Positions 31,582-41,166 of a DNA stretch of 64,000 nt are shown here, piece by piece (position 1 is the first letter of the stretch; the number at the start of each line of letters is the position of its first letter). Position numbers and translations under genes: made by a program. The notes under the pieces are model-generated. The model saw nothing but the letters and a program-made list of their open reading frames with translations. It was not told the DNA's origin and did not search any database. The stretch covers positions 1,364,001 through 1,428,000 of the forward strand of contig JAXLYE010000002.1 in the NCBI GenBank assembly GCA_046351595.1. The letters run 5' to 3'. This DNA comes from JAXLYE01 sp046351595 (GTDB lineage: Bacteria > Myxococcota_A > Polyangia > Palsa-1104 > JAEUJZ01).

Positions 31582-32538
31582 GTGGCCACAATCCTCGTCT
31601 CAGGAATCGTCGGCGGGCTGGCGCAGCGGGTCGCGGCCCAGCTGCTCGCGGCCGGCCACCAGGTGATCGGCGTCGACTACCGCGAGATGCGCGGGGCGCT
31701 GCCGGGGGCGCTGGCGCAGCTCAAGGTCTACCGCGCCAACTACAACAAGACCATCATCGAGGACGTCTTCCGCCACCACGAGCTCGACGTGGTGCTGCAC
31801 CTCGGCCGCGTCGGCAACCTCAAGGAGTCGGCGGGCAAGCGCTTCGACCTCAACGTCGTCGGCTCGCAGAAGATCATGAACCTGTGCGTGCAGCACGGCG
31901 TAAAGCGCCTCGTGGTGCTCTCGACGTTCCACATCTACGGCGCGCACCCGGCCAACCACATCCCGATCGCCGAGGACGAGCCGCTGCGCGCCGGGCTGCA
32001 GTTCCCGCAGATCGCCGACGCGATCCAGATGGACAACATGGCCAGCACCTGGGTGTGGCGACACCCCGAGGTGAAGACCATCGTGCTGCGGCCGACGAAC
32101 ATCATCGGACCGACGCTGCACAACACGATGAGCCAGTTCCTGCGGCTTCAGCGCGCGCCGTACCTGCTCGGCTTCAACCCGATGACGCAGTTCATCCACG
32201 AGGACGACATGGCCTCGGCGATCGTCGCCGCCGCGGTGAGCGAGCTGTGCGGCATCTACAACGTCGCCGGTCCGGACGTCGTCCCGTGGCGCACCGCGCT
32301 GAAGCTGGCGCGCGCCGTGCAGTTCCCGATCACCGAGGGGCTGGCGTCGCTGGTGATGCGCGCAACCGGCGGCTTCCCGCAGTACCTCATCAACTTCTTC
32401 CGCTACCCCTGCGTGATCACCGATCGCGCCTTCCGCACCCAGAGCGGCTGGGCGCCGCGCGTCGACATGGCAGAGACGCTGCGCTCCACCGTCGCTGGCG
32501 CCCGCCCGCCCGAGTTTACCGGGGCGGCGCCCGCCTAG
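31582..32538 (+). CDS. Extended SDR (NAD-dependent epimerase/dehydratase family) with altered active site
   Basis: The 318-residue protein has an N-terminal nucleotide-binding fold with ILVSGIVGGLAQRVA (Gly8, Gly11, Gly12) and later VLHLGRVGN and TFHIYG, as in extended SDRs. The catalytic Tyr-x3-Lys is not present: the aligned segment is ADAIQMDNM, with Ala147 and Asp151 at the expected positions. LRPTNIIGPTLHN and FIHEDDMASAI are conserved. So it probably binds NAD(P) but may not catalyse a standard epimerisation; a regulatory or altered chemistry is possible. It starts at a GTG preceded by GGAGGAG. Its neighbours are an acyltransferase upstream and an FtsB-like gene downstream, which suggest an envelope context. 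Confidence 0.7.
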   Translation: MATILVSGIVGGLAQRVAAQLLAAGHQVIGVDYREMRGALPGALAQLKVYRANYNKTIIEDVFRHHELDVVLHLGRVGNLKESAGKRFDLNVVGSQKIMNLCVQHGVKRLVVLSTFHIYGAHPANHIPIAEDEPLRAGLQFPQIADAIQMDNMASTWVWRHPEVKTIVLRPTNIIGPTLHNTMSQFLRLQRAPYLLGFNPMTQFIHEDDMASAIVAAAVSELCGIYNVAGPDVVPWRTALKLARAVQFPITEGLASLVMRATGGFPQYLINFFRYPCVITDRAFRTQSGWAPRVDMAETLRSTVAGARPPEFTGAAPA

Positions 32539-32580
32539 CCCGCAACCTGCGAAAAACTTGAGAAGTCCCCGGGCGCGGCG

Positions 32581-32961
32581 ATGATGGCTGCGATGCCCGG
32601 AGCTCCCCAGAAGAGTCCAGCCCCGCCCCGCAGGAAGGCGGCGCGGGCACGGGCCGAGTCGCTGCGCGGCGCGGTCCTGTGGACGATCCGCCTGACGCTG
32701 GCCGCCGGTCTGGCGGTGCTGCTCGGCTACCTGCCGTACAAGCTGTACCTGCGCTCCGGGCTCTCGCAGTACGTGTCGCTGAAGGCGGAGCTCGCGCGGC
32801 TCATCGCCACCAACGAAGAGCTGCGGCAGCAGAACTCCGACCTGCGCGCCCAGCTCGCCCGCATCCAGGAGGACGACTCGGAGATCGAGCGCGTGGCGCG
32901 CGACGAGCTGGGCCTTTTGCGCATCGGCGAGCTGGTGTTCAAGGTGTCTCCCGAGGACTGA
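32581..32961 (+). CDS. FtsB/DivIC-like septum formation protein
   Basis: The 126-residue protein has a short basic cytosolic N-terminus, one membrane helix (about residues 35-55, LTLAAGLAVLLGYLPYKLY) and a coiled-coil (LKAELARLIATNEELRQQNSDLRAQLARI), then a short EIERVARDELGLLRIGELVFKV segment. This is the layout of the FtsB/DivIC family, which assembles with FtsL and FtsQ at the division site. Alternative in-frame ATGs at 32584 and 32593 exist. The product is not adjacent to a division cluster, so its identity rests on topology and the ARDELGxxxxGE signature. Confidence 0.75.
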   Translation: MMAAMPGAPQKSPAPPRRKAARARAESLRGAVLWTIRLTLAAGLAVLLGYLPYKLYLRSGLSQYVSLKAELARLIATNEELRQQNSDLRAQLARIQEDDSEIERVARDELGLLRIGELVFKVSPED

Positions 32962-33046
32962 GCGCGGCCCGGGCGAGCTACGGCGATCGGCCGGGCGGCC
33001 GTGAGCCGCGGCCGGCGATCCGGCGAGAAGGGAGCGAACAAGAGCC

Positions 33047-35449
33047 ATGAGCGACGGGATCTTCTCCTCCGGCAGGCTGCTGCGGAGGCTCCTCGAGCGC
33101 GCCGCCGGACCGGTGCTCTTCGGGCTGGGCCTGCTCGCGCTCGGCCTTGGGCGGCTCCGCGTCTCGCCGCTGCCGTCGAGCGGGCTTTTCCTGCTCGGCG
33201 CGCTGGGCGTGCTGCTCGGCGCGCGGCTGCGGCGGCTGCTCGGCGCCGGCGGCCTGGGCGGGCGGTTGCGGCTGCGGCTGCGCGTCGAGATCGGCGCCGC
33301 GCTGATCCTGCTCGGCAACGCCGCGGTGCAGCTCGGCGGCGGCACCGGATCGCTGCTGGCGCCGCTGCGCTACGCGGGCCTGGCGGCGCTGCTGTCGTAC
33401 TACCGCGGCGCGAGCGCGCTCCTGCTCGGCGCCCTGGCGCTCGGCGGCGAGTCGCTGCTGCTCTACAGCGAGGGCGTGCGGCTGCCCGAGCGCTACCTGC
33501 TCGGCGGCGCGCTGGTCGTGGCGTTCGCGGCGCTGCGCACGCTGGTGCTGCGCGGCGAGCTGTGGCGGCAGCGCAGCGAGCACCGGCGCCGCGTCGCCGA
33601 TGCCATCGCCGGCCTGCAGCGGCAGGCGCACGACTTCCGGCTGCTTTTGCCGCAGACCACGCGCGCCGCGTCGATCTCGGGCGAGGTGGCGGCGCTCTCT
33701 GAACTGCGCGGGGATCTGCGCGGCGACCTGCACGGGCCGGCGGGCGAGCGGTCCGAGCGCGTCGAGCCGCGCAGCCGTGCCGACGAGGAGGTGCTGCTGC
33801 TGCAGAGCGCGGTGGTGCTGGTTCGCCAGAACCTCGACGCGCTGGTCGGCCTGCTCAAGCGCGCGCTCGGCCTGCACACCTGCGCGGTGCTGTGGCTGCG
33901 CGAGGATCAGGCGGCGATGGAGATCGTCGCCGCGACCACCGACAGCGAGGCGTTCTCGGGGCGCGCCGTGCCGCCGGACGTCGGCATCGTCGGCACCGTG
34001 CTCAAGACCGAGCGGCCGCTGTGCCTGCGCGACCCCAAGCCGTCGCAGCTGCCGTACTACGACGGCCGCTCGCTGCAGCTCGAGGAGAGCGAGATCGCGG
34101 CGGTCTGCGCGGTGCCTCTGGTCGACGGCGGGCGCATCTGCGGCGTGCTCCTGGGCGATCGCGCGCGGCGGCGCTCGGCGCGGGCCGAGCAAACGGAGCG
34201 ACTCGGGCGATCGGGGAGCCGGCCCGGCGAGGACACGGGCGAGGTCGCGCGCTTCACGCCCGCCGACGAGGCGATCCTCGCCGCGGCGGCGCCGCTCATC
34301 CTGCGCGCGCTGCAGTCCGAGCGCGTCTTCATCGACGTCGAGCGGCGGCAGTACTCGCACGAGCGGCTGCTCGACGCCTCGCGGCTGTTGAACGCGGCGC
34401 TCAAGCCGAGCGACGTGCACGCCGCCGCGCTCGATGCGGTGGCCGAGATCTGCCGCTACGACTTCGCGGCGCTGACGCGCATCGACGAGCTGACCGGCGC
34501 GCAGGTGGTGGTGGCCGCGGCCGGCGACCCGACGCTGTGCAAGGCGGTGCAGGACCTGCGCTTCTCCGACGGCTCGGGCCTGTGCGCGATGGCGGTGCGG
34601 CTGGGCCAGACGCTGCCGCCGGGCGGCCAGCTCTTCGATCGCGACGCGGTCGCCGTGGTCTTCGACGAGCGCGTGCGGCTGCGCGGCTACGCGTCGCTGG
34701 CCGTGGTGCCGCTGTCGCTCGGGCCGGCGACGCGCGGGGCGCTGGTGGTGGCCGGGCGCGGCGCCGAGATGCTGGCGCAGGGGCGGCTGGAGCTCTTGCA
34801 GGTGCTGGCCAACCAGATCGCGGTCTCGCTGGACAACGCGCGCATGGTCGGCGCGCTCGAGGCCATGGCCACCACCGACGGGCTCACCGGCCTGCTCAAC
34901 CGCCGCGCGTTCAACGAGCGCTTCGCCGAGATGCAGCAGCGCGCCGAGCGCATGAGCCGCGAGCTGACGGTCGTGCTCTGCGACATCGACCACTTCAAGA
35001 AGATCAACGACACCTACGGCCACCTCGTCGGCGACGAGGTGCTGCGGCGGGTGGCGGGCGTGGTCGGCCAGCAGCTGCGCAAGGTCGACCTGGCGGCGCG
35101 CTACGGCGGCGAGGAGTTCGCGCTGGTGCTCGAGGCCACCGCGGCCGAGGGCGGTCGCCAGCTGGCGGAGCGGGTGCGCGCCGAGATCAAGCGCCTGGCC
35201 TTCGCCGCCGAGGCGCCCAGCTCGGCCGGCGCGGCGGACGGGGCGGGCGCGCAGGCGGGCGTCGCGACCCACGGGGCGGTCTTCGGCTGCACGCTGTCGC
35301 TCGGCATCGCCACGTTCCCGGGCGACGGTCGCGACGGCGCGGCGCTGCTCGAGCGCGCGGATCAGGCGCTCTACTACGCCAAGCGGCACGGCCGCGATCA
35401 GGCCGTCGCCTACCGCGACGTCGCCGAGGCGATCAAGAGCGCCGCCTGA
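33047..35449 (+). CDS. Membrane diguanylate cyclase with two GAF domains
   Basis: The 800-residue protein begins with about six hydrophobic segments (residues 20-175). GAF-like domains follow at about residues 255-430 and 450-600. The C-terminal GGDEF domain (about 608-780) starts at TDGLTGLLNRRAF and carries active-site RYGGEEF at residues 685-691. The upstream RKVD (RxxD) lies five residues before it, so product inhibition by c-di-GMP at the I-site is likely. So it should make c-di-GMP in response to a ligand or redox signal sensed through GAF. It starts at ATG 33047; an AAGGGAG sits 13 bases before it. The insertion between the domains (about residues 380-400) is charged. Confidence 0.88.
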   Translation: MSDGIFSSGRLLRRLLERAAGPVLFGLGLLALGLGRLRVSPLPSSGLFLLGALGVLLGARLRRLLGAGGLGGRLRLRLRVEIGAALILLGNAAVQLGGGTGSLLAPLRYAGLAALLSYYRGASALLLGALALGGESLLLYSEGVRLPERYLLGGALVVAFAALRTLVLRGELWRQRSEHRRRVADAIAGLQRQAHDFRLLLPQTTRAASISGEVAALSELRGDLRGDLHGPAGERSERVEPRSRADEEVLLLQSAVVLVRQNLDALVGLLKRALGLHTCAVLWLREDQAAMEIVAATTDSEAFSGRAVPPDVGIVGTVLKTERPLCLRDPKPSQLPYYDGRSLQLEESEIAAVCAVPLVDGGRICGVLLGDRARRRSARAEQTERLGRSGSRPGEDTGEVARFTPADEAILAAAAPLILRALQSERVFIDVERRQYSHERLLDASRLLNAALKPSDVHAAALDAVAEICRYDFAALTRIDELTGAQVVVAAAGDPTLCKAVQDLRFSDGSGLCAMAVRLGQTLPPGGQLFDRDAVAVVFDERVRLRGYASLAVVPLSLGPATRGALVVAGRGAEMLAQGRLELLQVLANQIAVSLDNARMVGALEAMATTDGLTGLLNRRAFNERFAEMQQRAERMSRELTVVLCDIDHFKKINDTYGHLVGDEVLRRVAGVVGQQLRKVDLAARYGGEEFALVLEATAAEGGRQLAERVRAEIKRLAFAAEAPSSAGAADGAGAQAGVATHGAVFGCTLSLGIATFPGDGRDGAALLERADQALYYAKRHGRDQAVAYRDVAEAIKSAA

Positions 35450-35543
35450 TCGCTCTGGCGATCGGTTCAGTGATCGCTGCGGCGATCGGAACCTCAGCCT
35501 GATCGCTTGCGGTGATCGCTTTGGCGATCAGCCGCCCGATCGC
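35448..35543. repeat. Iterated GATCGC...GCGATC palindromes
   Basis: GATCGC-n4-GCGATC occurs at 35448-35463, 35472-35487 and 35514-35529, with an imperfect copy GATCGC...GTGATC at 35501-35517 and a half-site at 35538-35543. The first two are exactly 24 bases apart. They fill the spacer after the cyclase stop and before the convergent gene at 35578, so each could act as a terminator or protein-binding site. Confidence 0.85.
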
Positions 35544-35577
35544 TGCCCGCTCCGCCCGGCGCGTCGGGCGCCAGCGC

Positions 35578-36195
35578 TCATGGTCGCCGCTTGAGCAGGC
35601 GCAGGCGCGACGTGGTCTCGGCGACGTGCTCGCGCCAGGTGTGATCGCGCTCCGCGGCCTTGCGCAGGGCGGTGCGGACCTGGGCCAGGCCCTCGGCGCC
35701 GCCGAGCTTGGGGTCGTCGATGACGCGCACCGCGGTGCGGCAGGCGTCGATGAGGTCCTCGATGATGGTGCGGTACTCGGTCGCCAGCACCGTGACCTCG
35801 CTGGTGCGGCTGGCGCGCAGCGGCGCCTCGGCGAGCCGGCGCAGCTTGACCAGATCCGGAGTCAGCTCGTCGACGAGCATGCGGCGCGCCTCGGCCGCGG
35901 TCAGGCTGCGCGCGGCGAGCAGGCTCTCGATGCGGCGCACGATCGGCGCCTGCACCTGATCGAGCGCCGGCACGTCCACCTCGACGTAGCGCATGAGCTC
36001 CGTCTGCTCGTCGCTGCGGTGGTAGCGCTGGTACAGGTAGACGCCGCTCGTCGCGAGCATCGCGACGATACCGAGCCGCATGAACCAGAGCAGCGGCCTG
36101 TTCAGGTTGACCGGGCGCCGCTGCAGCCCGAGCTCGTCCCCGGGATCGTCGGGCCCGGGGCGCACCTGCAGCTCGCTGTCGCCGTCGCCGCTCAC
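35578..36195 (-). CDS. Single-pass membrane protein, unknown function
   Basis: The 205-residue protein has a charged N-terminal segment, one membrane helix at about residues 38-58 (LLWFMRLGIVAMLATSGVYLY) and a helical C-terminus rich in Ala/Arg/Glu (ESLLAARSLTAAEARRML, LIDACRTAVRVID). I do not recognise a family. It starts with a GTG at 36195 that overlaps the stop codon of the hydrolase upstream by four bases (GTGA), so it is translationally coupled. It is the third gene of the RHH-hydrolase operon. Its helical domain could be a periplasmic sensor or scaffold; that is inference. Confidence 0.65.
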   Translation of the reverse strand: MSGDGDSELQVRPGPDDPGDELGLQRRPVNLNRPLLWFMRLGIVAMLATSGVYLYQRYHRSDEQTELMRYVEVDVPALDQVQAPIVRRIESLLAARSLTAAEARRMLVDELTPDLVKLRRLAEAPLRASRTSEVTVLATEYRTIIEDLIDACRTAVRVIDDPKLGGAEGLAQVRTALRKAAERDHTWREHVAETTSRLRLLKRRP

Positions 36196-37100
36196 GCCGG
36201 CTCCGGGATCGGGCCCTGCGCGCCGGGGGTCCGCACCCGCCGATCGAGGAAGCTGGCGATGACCTCGGTGACCTCGGACGGCCGCTCGATCGGCGCGGTG
36301 TGCGTGCCCTGCTCGACGACGTAGAGCTCGGCCCCCGGGATCTCGCGCTTCATCTCTTCGGACAGCGCCATCGGCGTGAACGAGTCGTTGCGACCGGCGA
36401 GGATCAGCGTCGGTACGCCGATCCCGGGCAGGAGCTCGCGGGCGTTGTGCTGGCCGGCGGCGGAAAGCGCCGCGACGAACATGCGCGGGTCCATGCGCGA
36501 GATCCCCTCGAGGTACGGGAAGAAGTCCTCGCGCTGGATGAGGGCGCCGTTGATCTCGATCTTCTGCGCCAAAAGGTACGAGAGCTCCGTCGGCAGCATG
36601 TGCTTCCACAGCGCGCCGACCAGCCGCGGCAGCCGCGTCACCGTCGCGCGCACCAGCGGCAGGAGCTCGGCGAGCGTGTCCTTGCCCTTGAAGGTCCGCA
36701 GCGGGTTGCCGTAGCTGCCGCAGATCAGCACCAGGCCGGCGACCCGCTCGGGCGCCTTGTGGTAGGTCTCGAGCGCCACCTGCACGCCCATCGAGTGGCC
36801 GATGAGCACCGCGCGCTCGCACTCGCAGGTATCAAGGACGGTCAGCGCGTCGCTGACGAAGTCCGACAGGGTGATGCGGCCGAGGTCCTCGGGCAGCGGC
36901 GATCGTCCGTGGCCGCGGTAGTGGAAGTGGATGATGCGGTAGTGCTCGGCGAGCGCCCACTGCAGGTACTTCCAGACGTAGCCGTCGCAGCCCAGCCCGT
37001 CGCACAGCAGCAGCGTCGGGGCGGGCGGCGCGAGGCCCATGACCTCAAAAAAAACGGCGGCGCCGTCCCGGCCAAGGGCCAGGCCGCTGCGCCGCCGCAT
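36192..37100 (-). CDS. Alpha/beta hydrolase
   Basis: The 302-residue protein has the alpha/beta-hydrolase fold with HFHYRGHGRS before the nucleophile elbow GHSMG (Ser in LIGHSMGVQVAL), then the acid strand LILAGRNDSFTP and the His in VEQGTHTAPIERP, in the expected order. The substrate is unknown; such enzymes are usually cytosolic esterases or peroxidase-like proteins. The frame extends upstream to 37184, but that would overlap the RHH gene, so ATG 37100 is chosen. It lies 37 bases after the RHH stop codon and overlaps the next gene, so the three genes form an operon. Regulation by the RHH protein is likely. Confidence 0.88.
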   Translation of the reverse strand: MRRRSGLALGRDGAAVFFEVMGLAPPAPTLLLCDGLGCDGYVWKYLQWALAEHYRIIHFHYRGHGRSPLPEDLGRITLSDFVSDALTVLDTCECERAVLIGHSMGVQVALETYHKAPERVAGLVLICGSYGNPLRTFKGKDTLAELLPLVRATVTRLPRLVGALWKHMLPTELSYLLAQKIEINGALIQREDFFPYLEGISRMDPRMFVAALSAAGQHNARELLPGIGVPTLILAGRNDSFTPMALSEEMKREIPGAELYVVEQGTHTAPIERPSEVTEVIASFLDRRVRTPGAQGPIPEPA

Positions 37101-37137
37101 CGCTTCCACCGAGGGGTCGCGCGGGGACAAGCTCAGG

Positions 37138-37344
37138 TTAGGGCTCGTTCTTGCCGCGCTCGTCTTCCTCTCCAGGGAACTCATTCACCGACGGATACTT
37201 CAGAATCTCTTTGCGAGCAATCTTCCACGCCTTCTGCACGATCCACGACAGCGAGCGGTCCTGCCGGGCCGCCTCCTCCTGGATCTCCTTCAGCATGTCC
37301 TCGGGGAAGTAAAGGCTCTGCTTGCGCTTGTCCGAACCAGCCAT
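37138..37344 (-). CDS. Small ribbon-helix-helix-type DNA-binding protein
   Basis: The 68-residue protein has the beta-strand KQSLYFPEDMLKEIQEEAARQDRSLSWIVQKAWKIA pattern of an RHH (MetJ/Arc/CopG) domain: a strand, a helix and a second helix with SLSWIVQ. It should bind DNA as a dimer. A GGAGG four bases upstream of ATG 37344 supports that start over GTG 37368. It is the first gene in an operon with a hydrolase and a membrane protein, so it may regulate its own operon from the promoter at 37440-37469. The C-terminus is acidic. It could instead be an antitoxin, but no toxin gene is adjacent. Confidence 0.75.
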   Translation of the reverse strand: MAGSDKRKQSLYFPEDMLKEIQEEAARQDRSLSWIVQKAWKIARKEILKYPSVNEFPGEEDERGKNEP

Positions 37345-37439
37345 GGGGCCTCCAGATGATGTGCTCACGTTAGCTCTCTTGAGTGCGGGGTGGGTAGCGC
37401 TTGAACCGGATGCAAACCAGTTAGCTACTTTACAGTAAC

Positions 37440-37469
37440 AATAGAGCCTACCGCGAAGTGGATTGTCAA
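37440..37469 (-). promoter_or_regulatory. Sigma70-like promoter of the RHH operon
   Basis: On the minus strand a perfect TTGACA (37464-37469) is followed, after 18 bases, by TCTATT (37440-37445), four of six in the -10 consensus. A GTTAGCT sequence is repeated nearby on the plus strand (37369-37375 and about 37420-37426) and could be an operator. The AT-rich spacer stands out in GC-rich DNA. Confidence 0.6.
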
Positions 37470-37783
37470 GCGTCTCGCAAGCTTAACCGTATTGTTGGGC
37501 CGCCGATCCCCTGTTCTCAGTCGGGGGTTCCCCTCGCTCCGCCCTGCTACGGCGAGTTCTCAACCTCAGCCGTAGCCCGGCCGCGGTCGGGTCTGCCGCA
37601 GCCCCCTGCACCCGCGCCGCTTGCCGCACCCCGCATCCGCAGCCGCTCCGCAGCCGCCTTGGCACCCGCATCACCCACAGACGCCAGATGTCGCCGAGGT
37701 CGCCGGCGTCGCAGGCATTGCCAAGGTTGACGATCGGGTCCTTCCGTCTGAGGGATGCCAGCCTGGCCGCGAATCCTGCTACC
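37470..37783. other. Non-coding region between RHH operon and TetR gene
   Basis: No gene is convincing here. The stretch has C/G-rich low-complexity sequence and no clear hairpin. A plus-strand frame open through 37688-37783 may be leader sequence of the TetR transcript. Confidence 0.45.
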
Positions 37784-38632
37784 ATGCGCGCCGTGACGAA
37801 GCCAGTGTCTCAGGCGAGCCGGGCGGGCCACTCGGGCCCGGCAGACTCGCGCCGCCGCTCCGAGCCCCCCCGGGCGGACTCTCCTCGGGCGGACTCTGCA
37901 TCGGCGCCCGCTCCGGCGGAGGCGGCTCCGGTCGTGGGCTCGGGCCCGGTGGACGCGGGCACGGGCTCGCCGGGCGGCGGCGACGGCCGGGTGTCGCGCG
38001 CGCGCCGCCTGCGCGAGGAGCGCAGCGCCCAGATCCAGGGCGTGGCCCGCCAGCTCTTCGCCGAGCGCGGCTACCACGGCACCAAGCTGCAGGACATCCT
38101 CGACGCCGCTGGCATCGCGCGCGGGACGTTCTACCTGCACTTTGACGGCAAGCGCGCGGTGTTCGACCACCTGGTCGACGACTTCCTGGCCCACATCCGC
38201 GCGGTGGTGACGCCGGTCGACGTCGGCCCCGGTGCGCCGTCGCCGCTCACGCAGATCGAGGAGAACCTCTTGCGGGTGACCACGGTCCTGTACGACCACC
38301 GCGATCTCACCCGCATCGTGCTCTTGTCCGCCGAGGGCCTCGACGCCGAGGCGGACGCCAAGATGGCCGACTTCTACGGCAAGCTGCACCAGCTTTTGGC
38401 CACCGCGTTCGAGCGCGGCCAGCACATGCGCCTTTTGCGCCCGTGCGACGCCCAGGTCGTGGCCCACGCCGCCCTCGGCAGCCTCAAGGAGGTCGCGCTG
38501 CAGTGGATCGTCAGGCAGCGCGACGGGCGGCCGCGCGGGGGCCCGGCTGGGAGCGACCGCGCCCAGCTCGTGCACGTGTGCCGCGAGGTGCTCGCCTACG
38601 GCCTGTACGGCCTGTTCCGCACGGACGGCTGA
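37784..38632 (+). CDS. TetR-family transcriptional regulator
   Basis: The 282-residue protein carries an unusual disordered N-terminus of about 70 residues (Ser/Pro/Arg/Ala-rich), then a TetR-type HTH: RSAQIQGVARQLFAERGYHGTKLQDILDAAGIARGTFYLHFDGKRAVF. The C-terminal ~170 residues are helical, as in the ligand-binding domain of the family. It probably represses a nearby or unlinked gene when no ligand is present; the ligand is unknown. The ATG at 37784 is chosen as the start because upstream codons in frame match spacer sequence; a start at GTG 37793 is possible. The ettA gene lies 104 bases downstream. Confidence 0.87.
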   Translation: MRAVTKPVSQASRAGHSGPADSRRRSEPPRADSPRADSASAPAPAEAAPVVGSGPVDAGTGSPGGGDGRVSRARRLREERSAQIQGVARQLFAERGYHGTKLQDILDAAGIARGTFYLHFDGKRAVFDHLVDDFLAHIRAVVTPVDVGPGAPSPLTQIEENLLRVTTVLYDHRDLTRIVLLSAEGLDAEADAKMADFYGKLHQLLATAFERGQHMRLLRPCDAQVVAHAALGSLKEVALQWIVRQRDGRPRGGPAGSDRAQLVHVCREVLAYGLYGLFRTDG

Positions 38633-38736
38633 GCAAGGACCCTGGAGCGCAGCCACGCCCGCACCTGAAACAGCAACACCGACCCGGCGCTCGCGCCGGC
38701 GCTCTCGTCTCGAAGGACGGTCAAACGAAGGAACCC

Positions 38737-40413
<1,677 letters not shown>

Positions 40414-40419
40414 AAAACC

Positions 40420-40441
40420 CAGCGGGCCGCGGGCCTCGCTG
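40420..40441 (+). terminator. Hairpin after ettA
   Basis: CAGCG-GGCC pairs with GGCC-T-CGCTG, a nine-pair stem with one bulge and a GCG loop, starting six bases after the ettA stop codon. The A tract before it suits a terminator on the minus strand better than on the plus strand, so direction is uncertain. Confidence 0.4.
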
Positions 40442-40677
40442 CCGCCGGGCCGCCGGTCCAGCGGGCTGCGCCCGACGGTCACTCCGGTACGGGCCGGTGC
40501 GGGCCGGTGCGGGGCCCCTCCCTTTTTTGTCGGGCGCGCCGTACAACTTGGCAGCGCGCGGCGCCCGCCTGCCCGCTCGCCGGAGCGACCTCCGCGAAGC
40601 CCGGCGCCCTTATCCGGCGTGCCGGCGCCCCGGTCCTCCTCTTCAGTCCTTCGTCTTTAGTCCAAGGAGAAAGCGCC

Positions 40678-41067
40678 ATGCGAAACACGAACCTCAGTGC
40701 CCTGCTCCTCTCGGGGATGGCGGCTTGCGCCGGGCTCTCCGGCTGCGGCCCGTACAAGGGCACCGCGACGGCCTTCCTGAGCTGGCACATCGTCGACCCG
40801 CGCGATCCCGACCCGCTGACCGCGCCGCAGTACTCGTGCGAGCAGAAGAGCGTGGCGACGGTGCGCCTGCTGCTGTCGAACAACGAGCTGTTCGACTTCC
40901 CGTGCAACCGCTACGTCGGCGAGACGACGACGCCGGTGCCGGCGGGCAACTACACCGTCGACGTGCTGGCCATCGGCTACAACGGCCTGGTGCTGTCGCA
41001 GCAGCGCTTCACCGCGCGCCTGTTCGGCCGCACCGACCTCGGGCACATCATCTTCCAGAGCTACTAG
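40678..41067 (+). CDS. Small lipoprotein of unknown function
   Basis: The 129-residue product begins MRNTNLSALLLSGMAACAGLSGC, with lipobox L-S-G-Cys23, so it is predicted to be a lipoprotein. The mature part (about 106 residues) contains two further cysteines, in YSCEQ and FPCNRY, that may form a disulfide in a beta-rich fold with alternating strands (ATAFLSWHIVD, KSVATVRLLLS, NYTVDVLAIGY). No named family is recognised. The ATG is preceded by AAGGAG at nine bases. The upstream 264-base spacer after ettA is GC-rich and holds a GGGCCGGTGC repeat (40488-40513) but no gene. Confidence 0.65.
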   Translation: MRNTNLSALLLSGMAACAGLSGCGPYKGTATAFLSWHIVDPRDPDPLTAPQYSCEQKSVATVRLLLSNNELFDFPCNRYVGETTTPVPAGNYTVDVLAIGYNGLVLSQQRFTARLFGRTDLGHIIFQSY

Positions 41068-41166
41068 GCACAGCCACTAGACCGAGTCTCGTCCGCTCTC
41101 CTCCGGCGGCGGCGCGGCTTGCGTCCGGCCGGCGTCTGTGTGACGGTCCCGCCGCAAGGAGGAGCA

